DNA of 64,000 nt from Plantactinospora sp. BC1 (GCF_003030345.1 NZ_CP028158.1:2790001-2854000); one strand, 5' to 3'. Shown: positions 34,489 through 43,305, counted from the first letter of the stretch. Numbers and translations are program-made. The notes: generated from the sequence alone by a model not told the origin.

Positions 34489-35430
34489 GTGCGAAGGCCA
34501 TCGTCCGCCGGCAACCGGACCCCTCGACCACGTGGCGCCCAGCCCGAGCAGTTGGGGTTCGACGGGATGCCCGAGCGCCTCTTCGTCTGCACGCCGAGCA
34601 AGCTCGGCACGTACACGGACTGCCCGCGCCGCTACCGCTACTCCTATCTCGACCGGCCGGCGCCGCCCAAGGGGCCGCCGTGGGCGCACAACTCCCTCGG
34701 CGCGAGCGTGCACACCGCACTGCGTAACTGGTATGCGCTGCCGCCCGACCGCCGCCGCCCCGAGGCGCTGCCGACGCTGCTCAAGGGCACCTGGGTCCGG
34801 GAGGGCTACCGCGACGAGGAGCAGGAGCGGGCGATCTTCCGCAGGGCACTGGAGTGGCTCGAGTCCTACGTGGAGACGCTCGACCCCGCCGACGAGCCGT
34901 TGGGGGTGGAGCGGGTGGTGGCGGTCAAGACCGCCGTGCTGGCGTTCAACGGTCGCGCCGACCGGATCGACTCGCGCACCGGCCCGGACGGTACGGAGTT
35001 GGTGATCGTCGACTACAAGACCGGGCGTACCGGCCTGGACTCCGACGATGCCCGTGGCTCCCAGGCGCTCGCGCTCTACGCCTACGCGGCCGAGCGGGTC
35101 TTCCGCAAGCCGTGCCGGCGGGTGGAGCTGCACCACCTGCCGACCCGGACGGTGGCCGGGCACGACCACACCGAGGAATCGCTCGCCCGGCAACTCGCCC
35201 GGGCCGAGGACACCGCCCGGGACATCATCGCCGCCGAGCGGGCGGTCGCCGACGGCACGGACCCGGACGAGGCCTTTCCGGTCTCGCCCGGCATCCGGTG
35301 CGGCTGGTGCGACTACCGCCGCAGTTGCCCGGCCGGTGCGGACGCCCCCGAGCGCGAGCCCTGGTCGGCGGTGGAACGCGCCCTCGTGCCGGTCGAGCCG
35401 GGCGACGGCGGGCACGCCGAGACGGCGTGA
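34489..35430 (+). CDS. RecB-like PD-(D/E)XK nuclease with Fe-S cysteine cluster
   Basis: A 313-residue nuclease (Cas4/AddB/RecB C-terminal-like). Visible: TPSKLGTYTDCPRRYRYSYL (first cluster Cys and family start), LGASVHTALRNWY, AFNGRADRID (Asp of the active site), LVIVDYKTGRTG (Asp-x-Lys), and CGWCDYRRSCP, which supplies the other three Cys of a 4Fe-4S site. The order Cys, nuclease, three Cys is classical. GTG 34489 precedes a disordered 30-residue leader; the folded part begins near ATG 34567. No helicase or CRISPR genes are adjacent, so a DNA-repair role is likely. Confidence 0.92.
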   Translation: MRRPSSAGNRTPRPRGAQPEQLGFDGMPERLFVCTPSKLGTYTDCPRRYRYSYLDRPAPPKGPPWAHNSLGASVHTALRNWYALPPDRRRPEALPTLLKGTWVREGYRDEEQERAIFRRALEWLESYVETLDPADEPLGVERVVAVKTAVLAFNGRADRIDSRTGPDGTELVIVDYKTGRTGLDSDDARGSQALALYAYAAERVFRKPCRRVELHHLPTRTVAGHDHTEESLARQLARAEDTARDIIAAERAVADGTDPDEAFPVSPGIRCGWCDYRRSCPAGADAPEREPWSAVERALVPVEPGDGGHAETA

Positions 35431-35546
35431 CGCGCCGACGGGTGCCTCGCCCGCGTTCCGGTGCCCTCCGGCCAGTGCCGCCCGTCCGACGGCGGCGGCG
35501 GGTGGCTCTGGGCGCGGCGCGGCCGGGTCGCTGGGCGCGGCCGTGA

Positions 35547-35972
35547 TCAGTCGTCGGTGGCCCGGCGCGACTGGCAGCTCGGGCAGAGGCCCCAGTAGGT
35601 GACCTCGGCCTCGTCGACCTGGAAGCCGTACGCGGTCACCGGGTCGAGGCAGGGTGCGGAACCGACCGCGCAGTCCACGTCGGCGATCTCGCCACAGCCC
35701 CGGCAGACGACATGGTGGTGGTTGTCGCCGACCCGCGCCTCGTACCGGGCGGGTGACCCGGCCGGCTCGATCCGGCGGGAGAGACCGGCCCGGGAGAGCG
35801 CACCCAGTACGTCGTAGATCGCCTGCGTGGAGACCGAGTCGAGGCGTTGCCGGACCCGCTGGGTGATCTCCTCCACCTCCAGGTGCCCGCCGGCGGCCAG
35901 CACCTCGAGTACGGCGAGGCGCGGTCGGGTGACCCGAAGGCCCCTCGACCGGAGCAGTTCCTCGCCAGTCAT
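35547..35972 (-). CDS. furA: Fur-family repressor, FurA-like
   Basis: A 141-residue iron/redox-responsive repressor. N-terminal winged helix (LRVTRPRLAVLEVLAA, STQAIYDVLGALSRAGL); dimerisation domain with GDNHHHVVCRGCGEIADVDC and YWGLCPSC, two CxxC pairs for structural zinc and the His-rich metal sensor. It is much closer to mycobacterial FurA than to Zur as I remember the sequences. FurA is usually followed by katG; here the downstream neighbour is the convergent nuclease gene, so katG is not adjacent. ATG 35972 has almost no spacer and may be leaderless. Confidence 0.9.
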   Translation of the reverse strand: MTGEELLRSRGLRVTRPRLAVLEVLAAGGHLEVEEITQRVRQRLDSVSTQAIYDVLGALSRAGLSRRIEPAGSPARYEARVGDNHHHVVCRGCGEIADVDCAVGSAPCLDPVTAYGFQVDEAEVTYWGLCPSCQSRRATDD

Positions 35973-36183
35973 CTCACTATCACAGCACGTCGATGGGGAC
36001 CCAACAAGGCGGATGCGAGTCGATCGTGGCGCCCGCCACACGTACCCGGTGTCGCACCCGAGGTGGAACCCGGCTGAACCGCCCCGGCTCGATCCCCGTG
36101 TACCGGTATAGGTCGCGGATGACGTGATCGAATCTTCGTACCGTCCGTTGGCTCCCGTCGGGAGCGGTAGCAAGGAGGCGTCG

Positions 36184-36669
36184 GTGTTCAGGGAAGTCAT
36201 GGGTCTCCCCGCACACGCGTTGCTGGTGCACGCGGCCGTCGTCTTCGTGCCGCTGCTCGCGCTGGTCTCCACCGGGTACGCCGTGCTGCCCCGGTTCCGC
36301 AACCGGCTCGACTGGGCGGCGGCGGTGTTGGCGGTGGCCGCGCCGGTCGCCGCCTTCTTCGCGGTGCAGTCCGGTGAGGAACTCCAGGAGGTACTGACCG
36401 CCAAGGGTTACGGCCCGGAGATCCTGCAGAAGGTGGTGGAGCACCAGGGGTACGGCGAACTGACCCTCTGGTGGAGTCTCGCCCTCGGCGTGGTGACGCT
36501 GGTGCTGCTGGTGGTGACCAGCCCCCGGTTCACCCGGGAGCGGTCCCTGCCGGTCTGGCTCAACCTGCTGCTCGGCGCGGTCGTGGTGGTGCTCGCCGCG
36601 CTCAACGTCTGGTACGTCTACCTCACCGGGGACACCGGCGCCGAGGCGGTCTGGCAGGGCGTCCTCTAG
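36184..36669 (+). CDS. DUF2231 membrane protein
   Basis: A 161-residue integral membrane protein: GLPAHALLVHAAVVFVPLLA (the LPxHxxLVHxPV-type DUF2231 opening), VLAVAAPVAAFFAVQSGEEL, WWSLALGVVTLVLLVVT and LLGAVVVVLAALNVWYVYLTGDTGA. Four helices. Family function is unknown. GTG 36184 after AAGGAGG is preferred over the in-frame start at 36124. It is divergent from furA across 211 bp, so redox or metal control is conceivable but unproven. Confidence 0.88.
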   Translation: MFREVMGLPAHALLVHAAVVFVPLLALVSTGYAVLPRFRNRLDWAAAVLAVAAPVAAFFAVQSGEELQEVLTAKGYGPEILQKVVEHQGYGELTLWWSLALGVVTLVLLVVTSPRFTRERSLPVWLNLLLGAVVVVLAALNVWYVYLTGDTGAEAVWQGVL

Positions 36670-36700
36670 CGGGGCGTGCTGCGGTCCCGGCCGCCGGTCG

Positions 36701-37039
36701 TCAGAAGAGGGCCCGGGAGCAGAGCAGGCACATCAGCACCAGTACCACCGCGCCGCCGACCATGCCGACGCCGTAGGTCAGCGTCCGTGCGCTCCCCTCC
36801 TCGGCGTCCAGCGCGGCATGGTCCTGGCCCGGCAGTGGCCGTGGCGGCGCCGGCTGTACGTGCAGCGGTGGGCGCCAGCCCGGCGGCGGGGTGATGCTCG
36901 GCGGTGGGCCGGGATAGTGGATCTCGGGTACCGGTGGCGGCGCCGGGGACCCTGCCGCGGACTCCGGGGCGTCGGCGGGCGGTCCGGTGGGTCGACGCCA
37001 GAAGGCGTCATCGGCGGAGTTCCCGCTCTGCGTCGTCAC
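36701..37039 (-). CDS. Pro-rich protein with C-terminal membrane anchor
   Basis: A 112-residue protein: disordered Pro/Ala-rich segment (PEIHYPGPPPSITPPPGWRP) and one C-terminal membrane helix (YGVGMVGGAVVLVLMCLLCS). GTG 37039 is assumed; a TTG at 37057 adds six residues. It has no recognised domain and could be a tail-anchored accessory protein. Confidence 0.6.
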   Translation of the reverse strand: MTTQSGNSADDAFWRRPTGPPADAPESAAGSPAPPPVPEIHYPGPPPSITPPPGWRPPLHVQPAPPRPLPGQDHAALDAEEGSARTLTYGVGMVGGAVVLVLMCLLCSRALF

Positions 37040-37132
37040 GCTGTCCGACGCTACCAACCTGAGCCCTCCGCGGCCCCTCGCCGGCGGTCACCGACGGGGC
37101 TGGCGACCCGGCCTCCCGGGTACGCTTGCCGG

Positions 37133-37318
37133 GTGTCCGGGACGGAGCAGCAGCACAGCACGAGCGGCGGGCGGGACGACGAGCGGCCGGTCAGGTCGAC
37201 CGGTGACCGTCGGATGCCGCCGGAGCAGTCGGTGGACGACACCGACCGGGGCTGGGGCGAGCGGCCGGACTCCAACGACGAGCGGCTACTCGCCGATCGG
37301 CCACCGCACTGGGGCTGA
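37133..37318 (+). CDS. small hydrophilic protein ending in PPHWG
   Basis: A 61-residue polar protein: VSGTEQQHSTSGGRDDERPV, then STGDRRMPPEQSVDDTDRGW and a C-terminal SNDERLLADRPPHWG. Short actinobacterial proteins with this type of tail (DER...RPPHW) recur in the phylum from memory, without assigned function. GTG 37133 has weak Shine-Dalgarno support. Confidence 0.65.
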   Translation: MSGTEQQHSTSGGRDDERPVRSTGDRRMPPEQSVDDTDRGWGERPDSNDERLLADRPPHWG

Positions 37319-37366
37319 CCGCCTGCCCCCTCCGGCACCCGTCGACGGGCTCCGGTCGCGACGCGG

Positions 37367-37987
37367 CTACGAGCGAACGATGATCGCGAAGCGGGTGGAT
37401 TCCGGCATCCCGACCGCCCGGTGGGCCTGGTCGGGGCGGAGCGCCAGGTAGATGGCGCTGGCCGCGCCGTCGGTCTGGCCCGGCCCGAGTACGTCGAGTA
37501 CCAGCACCCGGGTGGCCAGTACGGTCGGCTTCGGGGACCGGCCCGCCTGGTCGCCGCCGGGCGCCGCGAGGAGATCCACCCGGGCTCCCGGCCGGGCCAC
37601 GGTCAGCGCCGCCGGTTCGGCGAGCCGGATCGGCACCCCCACGGTCCCCTCCGGCACCGGCACCCCGCTCGGCGCTGCCGGCGCACCCGGCGACCCGCCG
37701 GGTCGTGCCGCCGGCCCGCTCCCCGCCGGGCTCGCCCCGGCCGGCCCGTCGGACCCCGTGCCGACGACCGGCGCAGCGGACCGGGACGGACCGACCTCGC
37801 CCCCGGTGGGGCCGGCCGACGGCGCGGGACAGGTCGAGGTCGGCTCGCGCAGGTAGAGCGCACCGAGCGCGAGCGTCACCAGGGCGACCACCAGCAGCCA
37901 GCGCAGTATCGAGCCGGCGCCGGGGCGTGCCCAGCGGGCCGGGCTCAGCGTGCCGTCCCGACGGGTGGGCGTACGGTCGAGCGCCAC
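37367..37987 (-). CDS. SAF-domain (CpaB/RcpC-like) membrane protein
   Basis: A 206-residue protein with a basic N-terminus, one membrane helix (LRWLLVVALVTLALGALYL), a 60-residue Pro/Gly/Ser-rich linker, and a SAF-type domain (VGVPIRLAEPAALTVARPGARVDLLA, VLVLDVLG, YLALRPDQAHRAVGMPES) as in Flp pilus assembly protein CpaB/RcpC. No pilus genes are near, so pilus biogenesis is not implied. GTG 37987 sits behind GGGAGG. In mycobacteria the fmdB/ruc gene has a comparable neighbour. Confidence 0.8.
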   Translation of the reverse strand: MALDRTPTRRDGTLSPARWARPGAGSILRWLLVVALVTLALGALYLREPTSTCPAPSAGPTGGEVGPSRSAAPVVGTGSDGPAGASPAGSGPAARPGGSPGAPAAPSGVPVPEGTVGVPIRLAEPAALTVARPGARVDLLAAPGGDQAGRSPKPTVLATRVLVLDVLGPGQTDGAASAIYLALRPDQAHRAVGMPESTRFAIIVRS

Positions 37988-38183
37988 GGCGAACCTCCCT
38001 CGCCCGGCGACGCCAGCGAGGTCGGCGCCGTCCGGTGCGCAGCAGGCTAGGCGAGGTCGGCCCGGGGAGGCGGCGGATAACTCACAGCCTGTGGATAACT
38101 CGGAGGGCTGTGGATAACTCGTCGGAGCGCGACGGCGACGTCGACCCCCGACGGGTCGGGCGAGGGCGGCAGGTCGGCGGCCG

Positions 38184-38576
38184 TCAGGTCGAGCTGGTCG
38201 AGGAGGAGGAGGCCGCCTTCGGCTTGCTGGCGGACCCGCTCGACGCGCCGTTGGCCGAGCCGGAGGCTCCGCCGCTGCCGGACGTGCCGGACGTGCCGCC
38301 GCCGGTCGAACCCGAGTCGCCGCCGGAGCCGGTCTTCGCGGAGTCGCTCTTCGACGAGTCGGACTTGCTCGCCGCGGCGCCGCCACCCTCCGAACCGTTG
38401 CTCCGGGAGTCGGTCCGATAGAAGCCGGAGCCCTTGAAGACGATGCCGACGGAGTTGAAGAGCTTGCGCAGGCGACCCTCGCACGCCGGGCACTCGGTCA
38501 ACGGCTCGTCGGTGAAGGACTGCACCGCCTCGAGCTGGTGGCCGCACTCGGTGCAGGCGTACTGGTAGGTGGGCAC
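38184..38576 (-). CDS. FmdB-type zinc-ribbon protein, Ruc-like redox-regulated chaperone
   Basis: A 130-residue protein: N-terminal zinc ribbon with Cys8, Cys11, Cys29 and Cys32 (YACTECGH; TECPACEG), then a Ser/Gly/Ala-rich disordered tail of 80 residues. The architecture and neighbours (5-formyl-THF cyclo-ligase, galU) match M. tuberculosis Rv0991c (Ruc), described as a redox-regulated chaperone whose cysteines release zinc on oxidation. A CIRCE element lies 25 bp upstream of GTG 38576, which supports a heat-shock role. By sequence alone it would be called an FmdB family protein. Confidence 0.85.
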   Translation of the reverse strand: MPTYQYACTECGHQLEAVQSFTDEPLTECPACEGRLRKLFNSVGIVFKGSGFYRTDSRSNGSEGGGAAASKSDSSKSDSAKTGSGGDSGSTGGGTSGTSGSGGASGSANGASSGSASKPKAASSSSTSST

Positions 38577-38601
38577 GTTCCCCTCCGGATCTTGCAGCCT
38601 G

Positions 38602-38628
38602 TTGGCACTCGACGTATCCGAGTGCCAA
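38602..38628. promoter_or_regulatory. CIRCE operator (HrcA-binding site)
   Basis: TTGGCACTC (38602-38610), nine bases, then GAGTGCCAA (38620-38628): a perfect 9-9-9 inverted repeat that matches the CIRCE consensus TTAGCACTC-N9-GAGTGCTAA with one symmetric change. It sits 25 bp upstream of the Ruc-like gene and should place it under HrcA heat-shock repression. Confidence 0.95.
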
Positions 38629-38727
38629 TGGTGCGGCATCGTACCCGTTTTCGTCCAGCCGAAGTGTCCAGGCCGACGCCGGGCGGGACTCCGACCGGCC
38701 GCCCGGCAACGCGAGCAGCGGGAGCCG

Positions 38728-39342
38728 TCAACCGGGCCCCACGTGCTGGAACCCGCCGGAAGGGGTGATCACGGCGCGTACCGGACGGTCATGATCCATC
38801 GCCGGCACCGAGTCGACCAGCTCGCCGTCGTGCAACAGCGCCACGGTGAGAGCGCCGGGCGCGACCCGGGCCAGGGCGCGGTCGTACGAGCCGCCGCCGC
38901 GACCGAGCCGGAGACCGCGCCGGTCGACCGCCACCGCCGGTACGACGACCAGCCCGGCGGAGCCGATCGCACCCGGACCGAGCCGGTCGGTACGGGGCTC
39001 CCGCAGCCCCCGACCGGCCGCGACCAGTGAACCCGGTCCGGCGTACGGCGCCCAGTCCAGGTCGAGGTCCGGGCGGAGTACCGGCAGCAGGAGTCGCCCG
39101 GCCGGTCCCAGCGCGGCGACCAACTCGTCCGGCAACCCGGCCCCGCCCGGCTCGCTCCCGACCGGCACGTAACCGGTGATCAGGCGTGGTCGTACCCGCT
39201 GGACCAGGGCGCGCAGCTCGGCCCGGAGGCGCTCGGCGGCGGCCAGCCGGGCCGGAGCCGACAGCGCCCGGCGCCGGGCCAGCACGGTGGTCCGGAGCGC
39301 GATCTTGCGCGGACCGACACCTTCATCCGAAAAATCCGGCAC
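38728..39342 (-). CDS. 5-formyltetrahydrofolate cyclo-ligase
   Basis: A 204-residue cytosolic enzyme that converts 5-formyl-THF to 5,10-methenyl-THF with ATP. Visible: KIALRTTVLARRRAL (N-terminal RxxxRxxR-type helix), ITGYVPVGSEP, LLLPVLRPDLDLDWAPY, VVVPAVAVDRRGLRLGRGGGSYDRALAR (the GxGxGYYDR signature, here GRGGGSYDR) and a short C-terminus. GTG 39342. It matches the mycobacterial order next to the Ruc gene and galU. Confidence 0.93.
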   Translation of the reverse strand: MPDFSDEGVGPRKIALRTTVLARRRALSAPARLAAAERLRAELRALVQRVRPRLITGYVPVGSEPGGAGLPDELVAALGPAGRLLLPVLRPDLDLDWAPYAGPGSLVAAGRGLREPRTDRLGPGAIGSAGLVVVPAVAVDRRGLRLGRGGGSYDRALARVAPGALTVALLHDGELVDSVPAMDHDRPVRAVITPSGGFQHVGPG

Positions 39343-39425
39343 GTAACACTCCCGGGGCCAGGCCGGTTAACCAATGCGGTTGGGTCAGCATCGCAGCATC
39401 GGGTGCCGAGCTTCCGGGGGGATGA

Positions 39426-42317
39426 GTGACGCTGCGCGGACGGTTGACCACAGCTTTCCTCGCCGTCGTGCTCGGGCCGGTGCTGCTCGGCGCGCTCTCC
39501 GTCGCCGGTACGGTCGCCACGGCAAGCCGTCACCAGGCCGAACACCGGCTCAACCTCGCCGCCGAAGCCGTCCGTACGTCGGTCGGCGCGCTCTGTCGAC
39601 AGTTGCACGCCACGGCCGGCGCGCTGGCCGTACTCGCCGATCCGACCAGCCGGACCGGCGCGGCTGGCGAGGTGGTGACCCGGGGGCTGGCGGACGCGGT
39701 CGTGATCCTCGGTTCGGCCGACACGGTCGAGTTCGTCACCCCGGCGGCACCCGCCCGCCCCTGGGCCTCCTGCGACGGCGCCGCCGGCACCGGCCCGGCA
39801 CCCCGTGCCCTGGCGGCCCGGGTCGAACTCCGGGACGGCTCGGGAGCGGTGACCGGCGCGGTCTGGACCGCACAGGCCCTCGACGCGGCGTTCGTCCGCC
39901 GGCTCGCCAGCGCCAGCGGAACGGCGGTGACGCTGCTGCGCGAGGTGCCCGCGCCGGCCGTGACCTCCCCGGGGCCGTCGCCGTCGGGCCCGGTCCCCGA
40001 ACCGGATCCCGTCCCCGAACCGGACCCCGTCCCCGAACCGGGGCTCGCGTTTCCGGTGCCCGGACCCGTCGGCAGTGCCGCGCCGCACACCGTCGCCTCG
40101 TCGGTCTCCTCGTCGGCCGGTTCCTCGGCCGGTTCGTCCGCCGGAACCGCGGTGCCCGGCGGCGCAGTTCCGGACGCCGGACCGCAGGGGGCCGAGTCAC
40201 CGAGTACCGAGTCGACCGGTTCCCGGGCGGCCGTGCTCGCCGCCGCCCGGCGGATCTCCGGGGACAAGGTCGTCCAGGCGAACGGGGGCCGGTACGTCCG
40301 GCGGGTCGGTCCGGCACCCGGTCAGCCGCTGCCGCTGGTGCTGTCGGTACCCCGGGACCCGCCGATGACCCGGTACGGACCCCTGGCGATCGTCGTACTC
40401 CTCGCCGGGGTGTTCGCGGTGCTCGCCGCCGGCCGGCTGGCCCGGTCGACCACCCGGCCACTGGCCGAACTGGCCCGCGCCGCCGACCGGGTCGCCGAGG
40501 GTGACCTGGCGACCCGGGTACCGGTCCGGTCGCCGGACGAGGTCGGCCGGCTCGCCGACAGCTTCAACCGGATGACCCGGGAGGCGGAGTCCTACCTCCG
40601 GGCGCTGGTGGTCAGTCGGCACCAGCTGCGCGAGCAGCTCGCCGTGCTCGGCGACACCCTGGCCAGCTCGCACGACCTGCACCGGATCTTCGAGTTGCTG
40701 CTCCGGGCCGCGATGGCGGCGACCGGGGCCCGGGCCGGCGTGGTGCTGCTGCTCGACCCGAGGACGGGAGTCCTGGTCAGCCAGTGCACCGAGGGTCTCG
40801 ACCGACGCGGTGTCGGGCTCGGCCCACCGGCATCGGCGGCCGGCTACGGGGTGGCGTCGTCCGGCAGCGGGGCGGCGTCGTCCGGCAGCGGGGCGGCGTC
40901 GTCCGGCACACCCGTCCCCGGGGGCCCGGCGGACGCCGGGACAGCCGGCCCGGCCGACGGCGGGACAGTCGGCGCCGGGGCCGGCGGGGCGGCGGTTCCG
41001 CCGGGCGGCGGGGCATCCGGTCCGGGGCCCAGTCGGGGGAGCGGGTCGGTGGGCGCGGACCGGGGCCGACCGGCCGACGAACGGCGGCGGCACGGCGATC
41101 CACCGGCGCTGCGGGTACCGCTCGGCAAGGGACTGCTCGGCACCGTCGTGGCCACCGGTGAGCCGCGCCGGGGCCGGCTGGACCGGGACGGTCCGCGTCT
41201 CTACGGCCGCGAGCCGCGCTGCCGGACCTACGTCGCGGTGCCGCTGCCGTCCTCCGGTACCGCCGGTCAGACGGGGTATCCGGGGGCGGAGCCGGGGACC
41301 GGTACCCCGCCGCTGCGCCCGGCGACCGCCGCCGGCTGGCCGGGTACCGGTGCCGAGCCGGGTACCGCCCGTCCGGGGCTGACGTTCGGGGTGGGACGGG
41401 TGCCGGTCGGCGGGCGTACCCCGGTCGGCGTACTGGCCCTCTACGACCGGCTCGGCGCGGACGAGTTCGACGACGTCGACCTGGTCACCCTGGGTACCTT
41501 CGCCGACCACGCGGCGGTGGCGGTGGAGAACATCCGGATGCACGAGGAGGCGCAGCGGCTCTCCCTGACCGACCCGCTGACCGGGCTCTGGAACTACCGC
41601 TACCTCAAGGAGTCGATCCGGCGGGAGATCGAACGGGCCAGCCGGTTCGGCCGGATGCTCAGCGTGCTCGCCCTCGACCTCGACCGGTTCAAGGAGGTCA
41701 ACGACACCTACGGGCACGCCGCCGGGGACGCGGTGCTGGCCGAGTTCGCCCAGCGGATCCGGGGCGCGATGCGGGAGGTGGACCTCGCCTTCCGGCAGGG
41801 CGGCGAGGAGTTCGTGGTCCTGCTGCCGGAGACGGATGCCCGGGGCGCGGCGACGGTGGCGGAACGGCTCGGCGCGGCCGTCCGGGAGACCCCGATGGCG
41901 ATCCGTCCCCGGCCCGGCGCGGTCGCCCCGGTCCGGGCCCTGGTCTCGGTCACCGTGTCGATCGGGGTCGCCGTCTATCCCGACCACGCCGCCACCGGCC
42001 CGCAACTGCTGGTCGCGGCCGACGAGGCGCTCTACGCGGCGAAGGCGGCGGGCCGCAACACGTACCAGATGGCCACGGCCAGCCACCCGGCCACGCCCGG
42101 CGGCCGACCGACCGTCGAGGAGATCCCGGTCCGGACCGGCGCGGCGACGCCGGACGACGGGCTGCCCTGGGCCGGCGGCCGGCCGATGCCCGGCGCGGGC
42201 GCCGGCTGGCCGACCCGGGCGGGGCGGTCGGCCGGGGACGGACCGGTCACCGCGGACGGCGGCCCGGACGGCGCGTTATCCGGGCCACAACCGCCGCGCC
42301 AGGGCCGTGGCCGATAG
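39426..42317 (+). CDS. membrane-bound HAMP-GAF-GGDEF diguanylate cyclase
   Basis: A 963-residue c-di-GMP synthase candidate. Order: membrane helix (about 8-30), extracytoplasmic region (33-315, with a PEPDPV repeat), second helix (about 316-338), HAMP linker (338-392), GAF domain (about 417-709) split by a Gly/Ser/Ala-rich insert (about 474-558), and GGDEF (713-883). GGEEF is intact near residue 791, with the RxxD inhibitory I-site five residues before it (REVDLAFRQ), so it should be active and product-inhibited. GTG 39426. It lies between two genes that are adjacent in mycobacteria, so it looks inserted. Confidence 0.92.
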   Translation: MTLRGRLTTAFLAVVLGPVLLGALSVAGTVATASRHQAEHRLNLAAEAVRTSVGALCRQLHATAGALAVLADPTSRTGAAGEVVTRGLADAVVILGSADTVEFVTPAAPARPWASCDGAAGTGPAPRALAARVELRDGSGAVTGAVWTAQALDAAFVRRLASASGTAVTLLREVPAPAVTSPGPSPSGPVPEPDPVPEPDPVPEPGLAFPVPGPVGSAAPHTVASSVSSSAGSSAGSSAGTAVPGGAVPDAGPQGAESPSTESTGSRAAVLAAARRISGDKVVQANGGRYVRRVGPAPGQPLPLVLSVPRDPPMTRYGPLAIVVLLAGVFAVLAAGRLARSTTRPLAELARAADRVAEGDLATRVPVRSPDEVGRLADSFNRMTREAESYLRALVVSRHQLREQLAVLGDTLASSHDLHRIFELLLRAAMAATGARAGVVLLLDPRTGVLVSQCTEGLDRRGVGLGPPASAAGYGVASSGSGAASSGSGAASSGTPVPGGPADAGTAGPADGGTVGAGAGGAAVPPGGGASGPGPSRGSGSVGADRGRPADERRRHGDPPALRVPLGKGLLGTVVATGEPRRGRLDRDGPRLYGREPRCRTYVAVPLPSSGTAGQTGYPGAEPGTGTPPLRPATAAGWPGTGAEPGTARPGLTFGVGRVPVGGRTPVGVLALYDRLGADEFDDVDLVTLGTFADHAAVAVENIRMHEEAQRLSLTDPLTGLWNYRYLKESIRREIERASRFGRMLSVLALDLDRFKEVNDTYGHAAGDAVLAEFAQRIRGAMREVDLAFRQGGEEFVVLLPETDARGAATVAERLGAAVRETPMAIRPRPGAVAPVRALVSVTVSIGVAVYPDHAATGPQLLVAADEALYAAKAAGRNTYQMATASHPATPGGRPTVEEIPVRTGAATPDDGLPWAGGRPMPGAGAGWPTRAGRSAGDGPVTADGGPDGALSGPQPPRQGRGR

Positions 42318-42326
42318 TCTCGCGAC

Positions 42327-43283
42327 ATGCCGGAGAACGCAGCCACCCCAGCCAACTCCTCGACGTCGACGGCCGGACGACGGGCGGTGAAGGCGGTCAT
42401 CCCCGCCGCCGGCCTGGCGACCCGGTTCCTTCCCGCCACCAAGGTGGTGCCGAAGGAACTACTGCCGGTCGTCGACCGTCCGGTGTTGCAGTACATCGTC
42501 GAGGAGGCTGCCCAGGCCGGTATCGACGACGTGCTGCTGATCACCGGCCGGGGCAAGACCGCGATGGTGGACCACTTCGACCGCCGGCCCGACCTGGAGG
42601 CGCGGCTGGAGGAGAAGGGCGACCCGGAGCTGCTGGCGGCGGTGCGCCGGCCGGGGGAACTGGCGCAGATCTACACCTGCCGGCAGCCGGAACAGCTCGG
42701 CCTGGGCCACGCCGTCGGGTACGCCGAGACGCACGTCGGTGACCAGCCGTTCGCGGTCATGCTCGGCGACGAGTTCGTGAACCTCTCCGAGCCGCTGCTG
42801 CCGGCCATGCTGGACCTCCAGGCCCGGACCGGCGGCATCGTGCTCGCCTTCTTCGAGGTGCCGCCGGAGGAGACCAAGCGGTACGGCATCGCGTCGGTGG
42901 CGCCGGCCGACAGCAGCTTCGCCGACCTCGGCGAGGTGGTCGAGGTGACCGGGCTGGTGGAGAAGCCGAAGCCGGAGGACGCGCCGAGCAACCTGGCGGT
43001 GCTCGGCCGGTACGTGCTGCCCAGCGCGATCTTCGAGGCGATCGGGCGTACCGGAAAGGGCAGCGGCGGGGAGATCCAGCTCACCGACGCGATGGGTCTG
43101 CTGCTCAAGGAGGGCATGCCGGTGCACGCGATCGTCTACCGTGGCACCCGCTACGACACCGGCATGCCGCTGGGCTACCTCCAGACGGTGGTGCAACTGG
43201 CCTGCGAGCGCGAGGATCTGGGTGCGGAGTTCCGGCAGTGGCTGGGCGAGTTCGTCGCCTCCGACGCCGGCCGCCGCACATGA
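42327..43283 (+). CDS. galU: UTP-glucose-1-phosphate uridylyltransferase
   Basis: A 318-residue UDP-glucose pyrophosphorylase. Signature: AVIPAAGLATRFLPATKVVPKE (nucleotide-binding loop), VDRPVLQYIVEEA, FAVMLGDEFVN (metal Asp), GLVEKPKPEDAPSNLA, GGEIQLTDA. UDP-glucose feeds trehalose, glycogen and cell-wall sugar synthesis. ATG 42327 is preceded by a 20-residue Ser/Thr leader. It begins the operon galU-glp-rimJ-glpR. Confidence 0.96.
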   Translation: MPENAATPANSSTSTAGRRAVKAVIPAAGLATRFLPATKVVPKELLPVVDRPVLQYIVEEAAQAGIDDVLLITGRGKTAMVDHFDRRPDLEARLEEKGDPELLAAVRRPGELAQIYTCRQPEQLGLGHAVGYAETHVGDQPFAVMLGDEFVNLSEPLLPAMLDLQARTGGIVLAFFEVPPEETKRYGIASVAPADSSFADLGEVVEVTGLVEKPKPEDAPSNLAVLGRYVLPSAIFEAIGRTGKGSGGEIQLTDAMGLLLKEGMPVHAIVYRGTRYDTGMPLGYLQTVVQLACEREDLGAEFRQWLGEFVASDAGRRT

Positions 43284-43305
43284 CGGCCCCCGGTGAGGTG
43301 ACGGT

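Noticed and set aside
34489-35430. Cas4 or CRISPR adaptation nuclease
   Set aside because: The Cys cluster and nuclease motifs are equally typical of stand-alone RecB-like repair proteins, and no cas or repeat array is present.
37367-37987. Flp/Tad pilus locus from the CpaB-like SAF protein
   Set aside because: No other tad/flp genes (ATPase, prepilin, secretin-like) are adjacent.
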